Assembly: GCF_024297065.1 (NCBI RefSeq)
Contig: NZ_CP101114.1
Coordinates: 2,171,185-2,235,184 of the forward strand
DNA length: 64,000 nt
Origin: Bartonella harrusi
GTDB taxonomy: Bacteria > Pseudomonadota > Alphaproteobacteria > Rhizobiales > Rhizobiaceae
Direction: 5' to 3'
Both the position numbers and the translations under genes were made by a program. Below the pieces are notes generated by a model. It was not told the origin of the DNA. It made no database searches and worked only from the letters and a program-made list of their open reading frames with translations. Positions within the stretch are counted from its first letter, which is position 1. The number at the start of each line of letters is the position of its first letter. Positions 63,471 through 64,000 of this stretch are shown here, in pieces.

Positions 63471-64000
63471 TTCCAGAGTCTTTTTTGTCAAGTATTTTTA
63501 TTTTTTTTTTTTCATCTGAAAAGATTCTTTAATTATTCGTAAATTTAGTAAAAAAAAATGAATTGAATCAATAATTTTTCTCATTTCTCATTTTTATCAG
63601 CAGTTTTATGGCGGTTTTAAGGGGCTTTTGATTTCATTTTGACCTCTTGCATTTTACCTCTGCTGTTTTGTATGGTTCTTACGGAGACTAAAAAACATAC
63701 AGGGGTTACATCAGCTTATTATTTTTTATATTGCGTAGAGGATGCTTTGAATTAGGCTATTATGGGTTCTCATGGTGTGTATTTTTTTGACATGTTTTTT
63801 CGTTTTCTATTGATCTGTTTGCCATTTTAAAAGAGTGAGTTGCGTTGTGCGTACAAGTAAATCTTAATTGGTCATCTTTTTTGATGGGATTGTAATGAGG
63901 CTATCCTAGTGGGGGGATAAGAGTTTTATTTGGGGTAGGGCGTTTTGCCTTTGCTAAGTTAATTTTTAGCTGTTTGGTAGGACATTTTTTTTATTTTTAT

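Larger units (their letters stand above)
63301..64000. other. AT-rich region after rpsT, possible dnaA upstream/origin region
   Basis: After the terminator at 63321-63354 no coding region is seen up to the window edge. A consensus DnaA box, TTATCCACA, lies at 63448-63456, with a degenerate inverted box TGTGGATTT at 63462-63470. A T-rich tract follows at 63480-63520. Other DnaA boxes were not found. The region may be the dnaA upstream region or part of an origin, but one good box is thin evidence. Confidence 0.45.

Overview
The window looks like a chromosomal stretch of a Bartonella species or a very close relative. The DNA is AT-rich. The gene set is that of Rhizobiales: GcrA, a cyclic beta-1,2-glucan synthetase, the FYDLN-acid TIGR02300 protein, DUF1150 behind an Hsp20, a Tim44-like protein, an aroA-cmk-rpsA operon with TIGR02300 divergent, and rpsT at the edge of what is usually the dnaA region. 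The spacers between core genes are long, AT-rich and littered with decayed copies of one phage-type integrase, which fits a reduced, host-adapted alphaproteobacterium. The genus call is inference from remembered gene content; no database was searched.

Layout. 0.5-2.4 kb: argB and an EamA transporter. 2.7-3.9 kb: an integrase pseudogene abutting lepA. 4-11.2 kb: lepA, dapD, a LOG-family protein, the def-fmt-truA operon, rmuC. 11.2-14.6 kb: an integrase-derived repeat, a lytic transglycosylase lipoprotein, an eroded gap, hsp20-DUF1150 behind a heat-shock-type promoter, nth. 14.8-19.1 kb: rpmI-rplT and pheS-pheT. 19.3-22.8 kb: the sitABCD metal transporter behind a Fur/Mur-like box. 23-34 kb: a YbaN protein, pncB, and a giant ndvB split by a frameshift. 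34-38.6 kb: rpsA, cmk, aroA, TIGR02300. 38.8 kb: tRNA-Ala(GGC). 39.3-47 kb: ilvD, mutS, maeB. 47-49.6 kb: secB, fxsA, a Tim44-like gene, smr. 49.7-51.4 kb: an eroded region with a nested repeat insertion. 51.4-54.6 kb: hslO, argF, argD. 55 kb: gcrA. 55.7-56.9 kb: two tandem decayed integrase copies. 56.9-59.8 kb: ccmABCDG. 60-62.8 kb: acnA. 63-64 kb: rpsT and an AT-rich tail with one consensus DnaA box.

The intact genes are mostly housekeeping: translation (lepA, rpsA, rpsT, rpmI, rplT, pheST, def, fmt, truA), amino-acid synthesis (argB, argD, argF, dapD, ilvD, aroA), DNA repair (mutS, nth, rmuC), envelope and protein quality control (secB, hslO, hsp20, ndvB), cytochrome c maturation, and metal handling. 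I found no CRISPR array, intact insertion sequence, secretion system or clearly new multi-gene system. The observations most worth following are: (1) a family of at least seven integrase-derived repeats with a common boundary, one of which sits as a 240-bp insert with a 7-bp target duplication inside another; (2) the A8-tract frameshift in ndvB; (3) a perfect 40-bp palindrome overlapping an Irr-type inverted repeat between ccmA and acnA, plus a GC-rich acnA leader with small ORFs.
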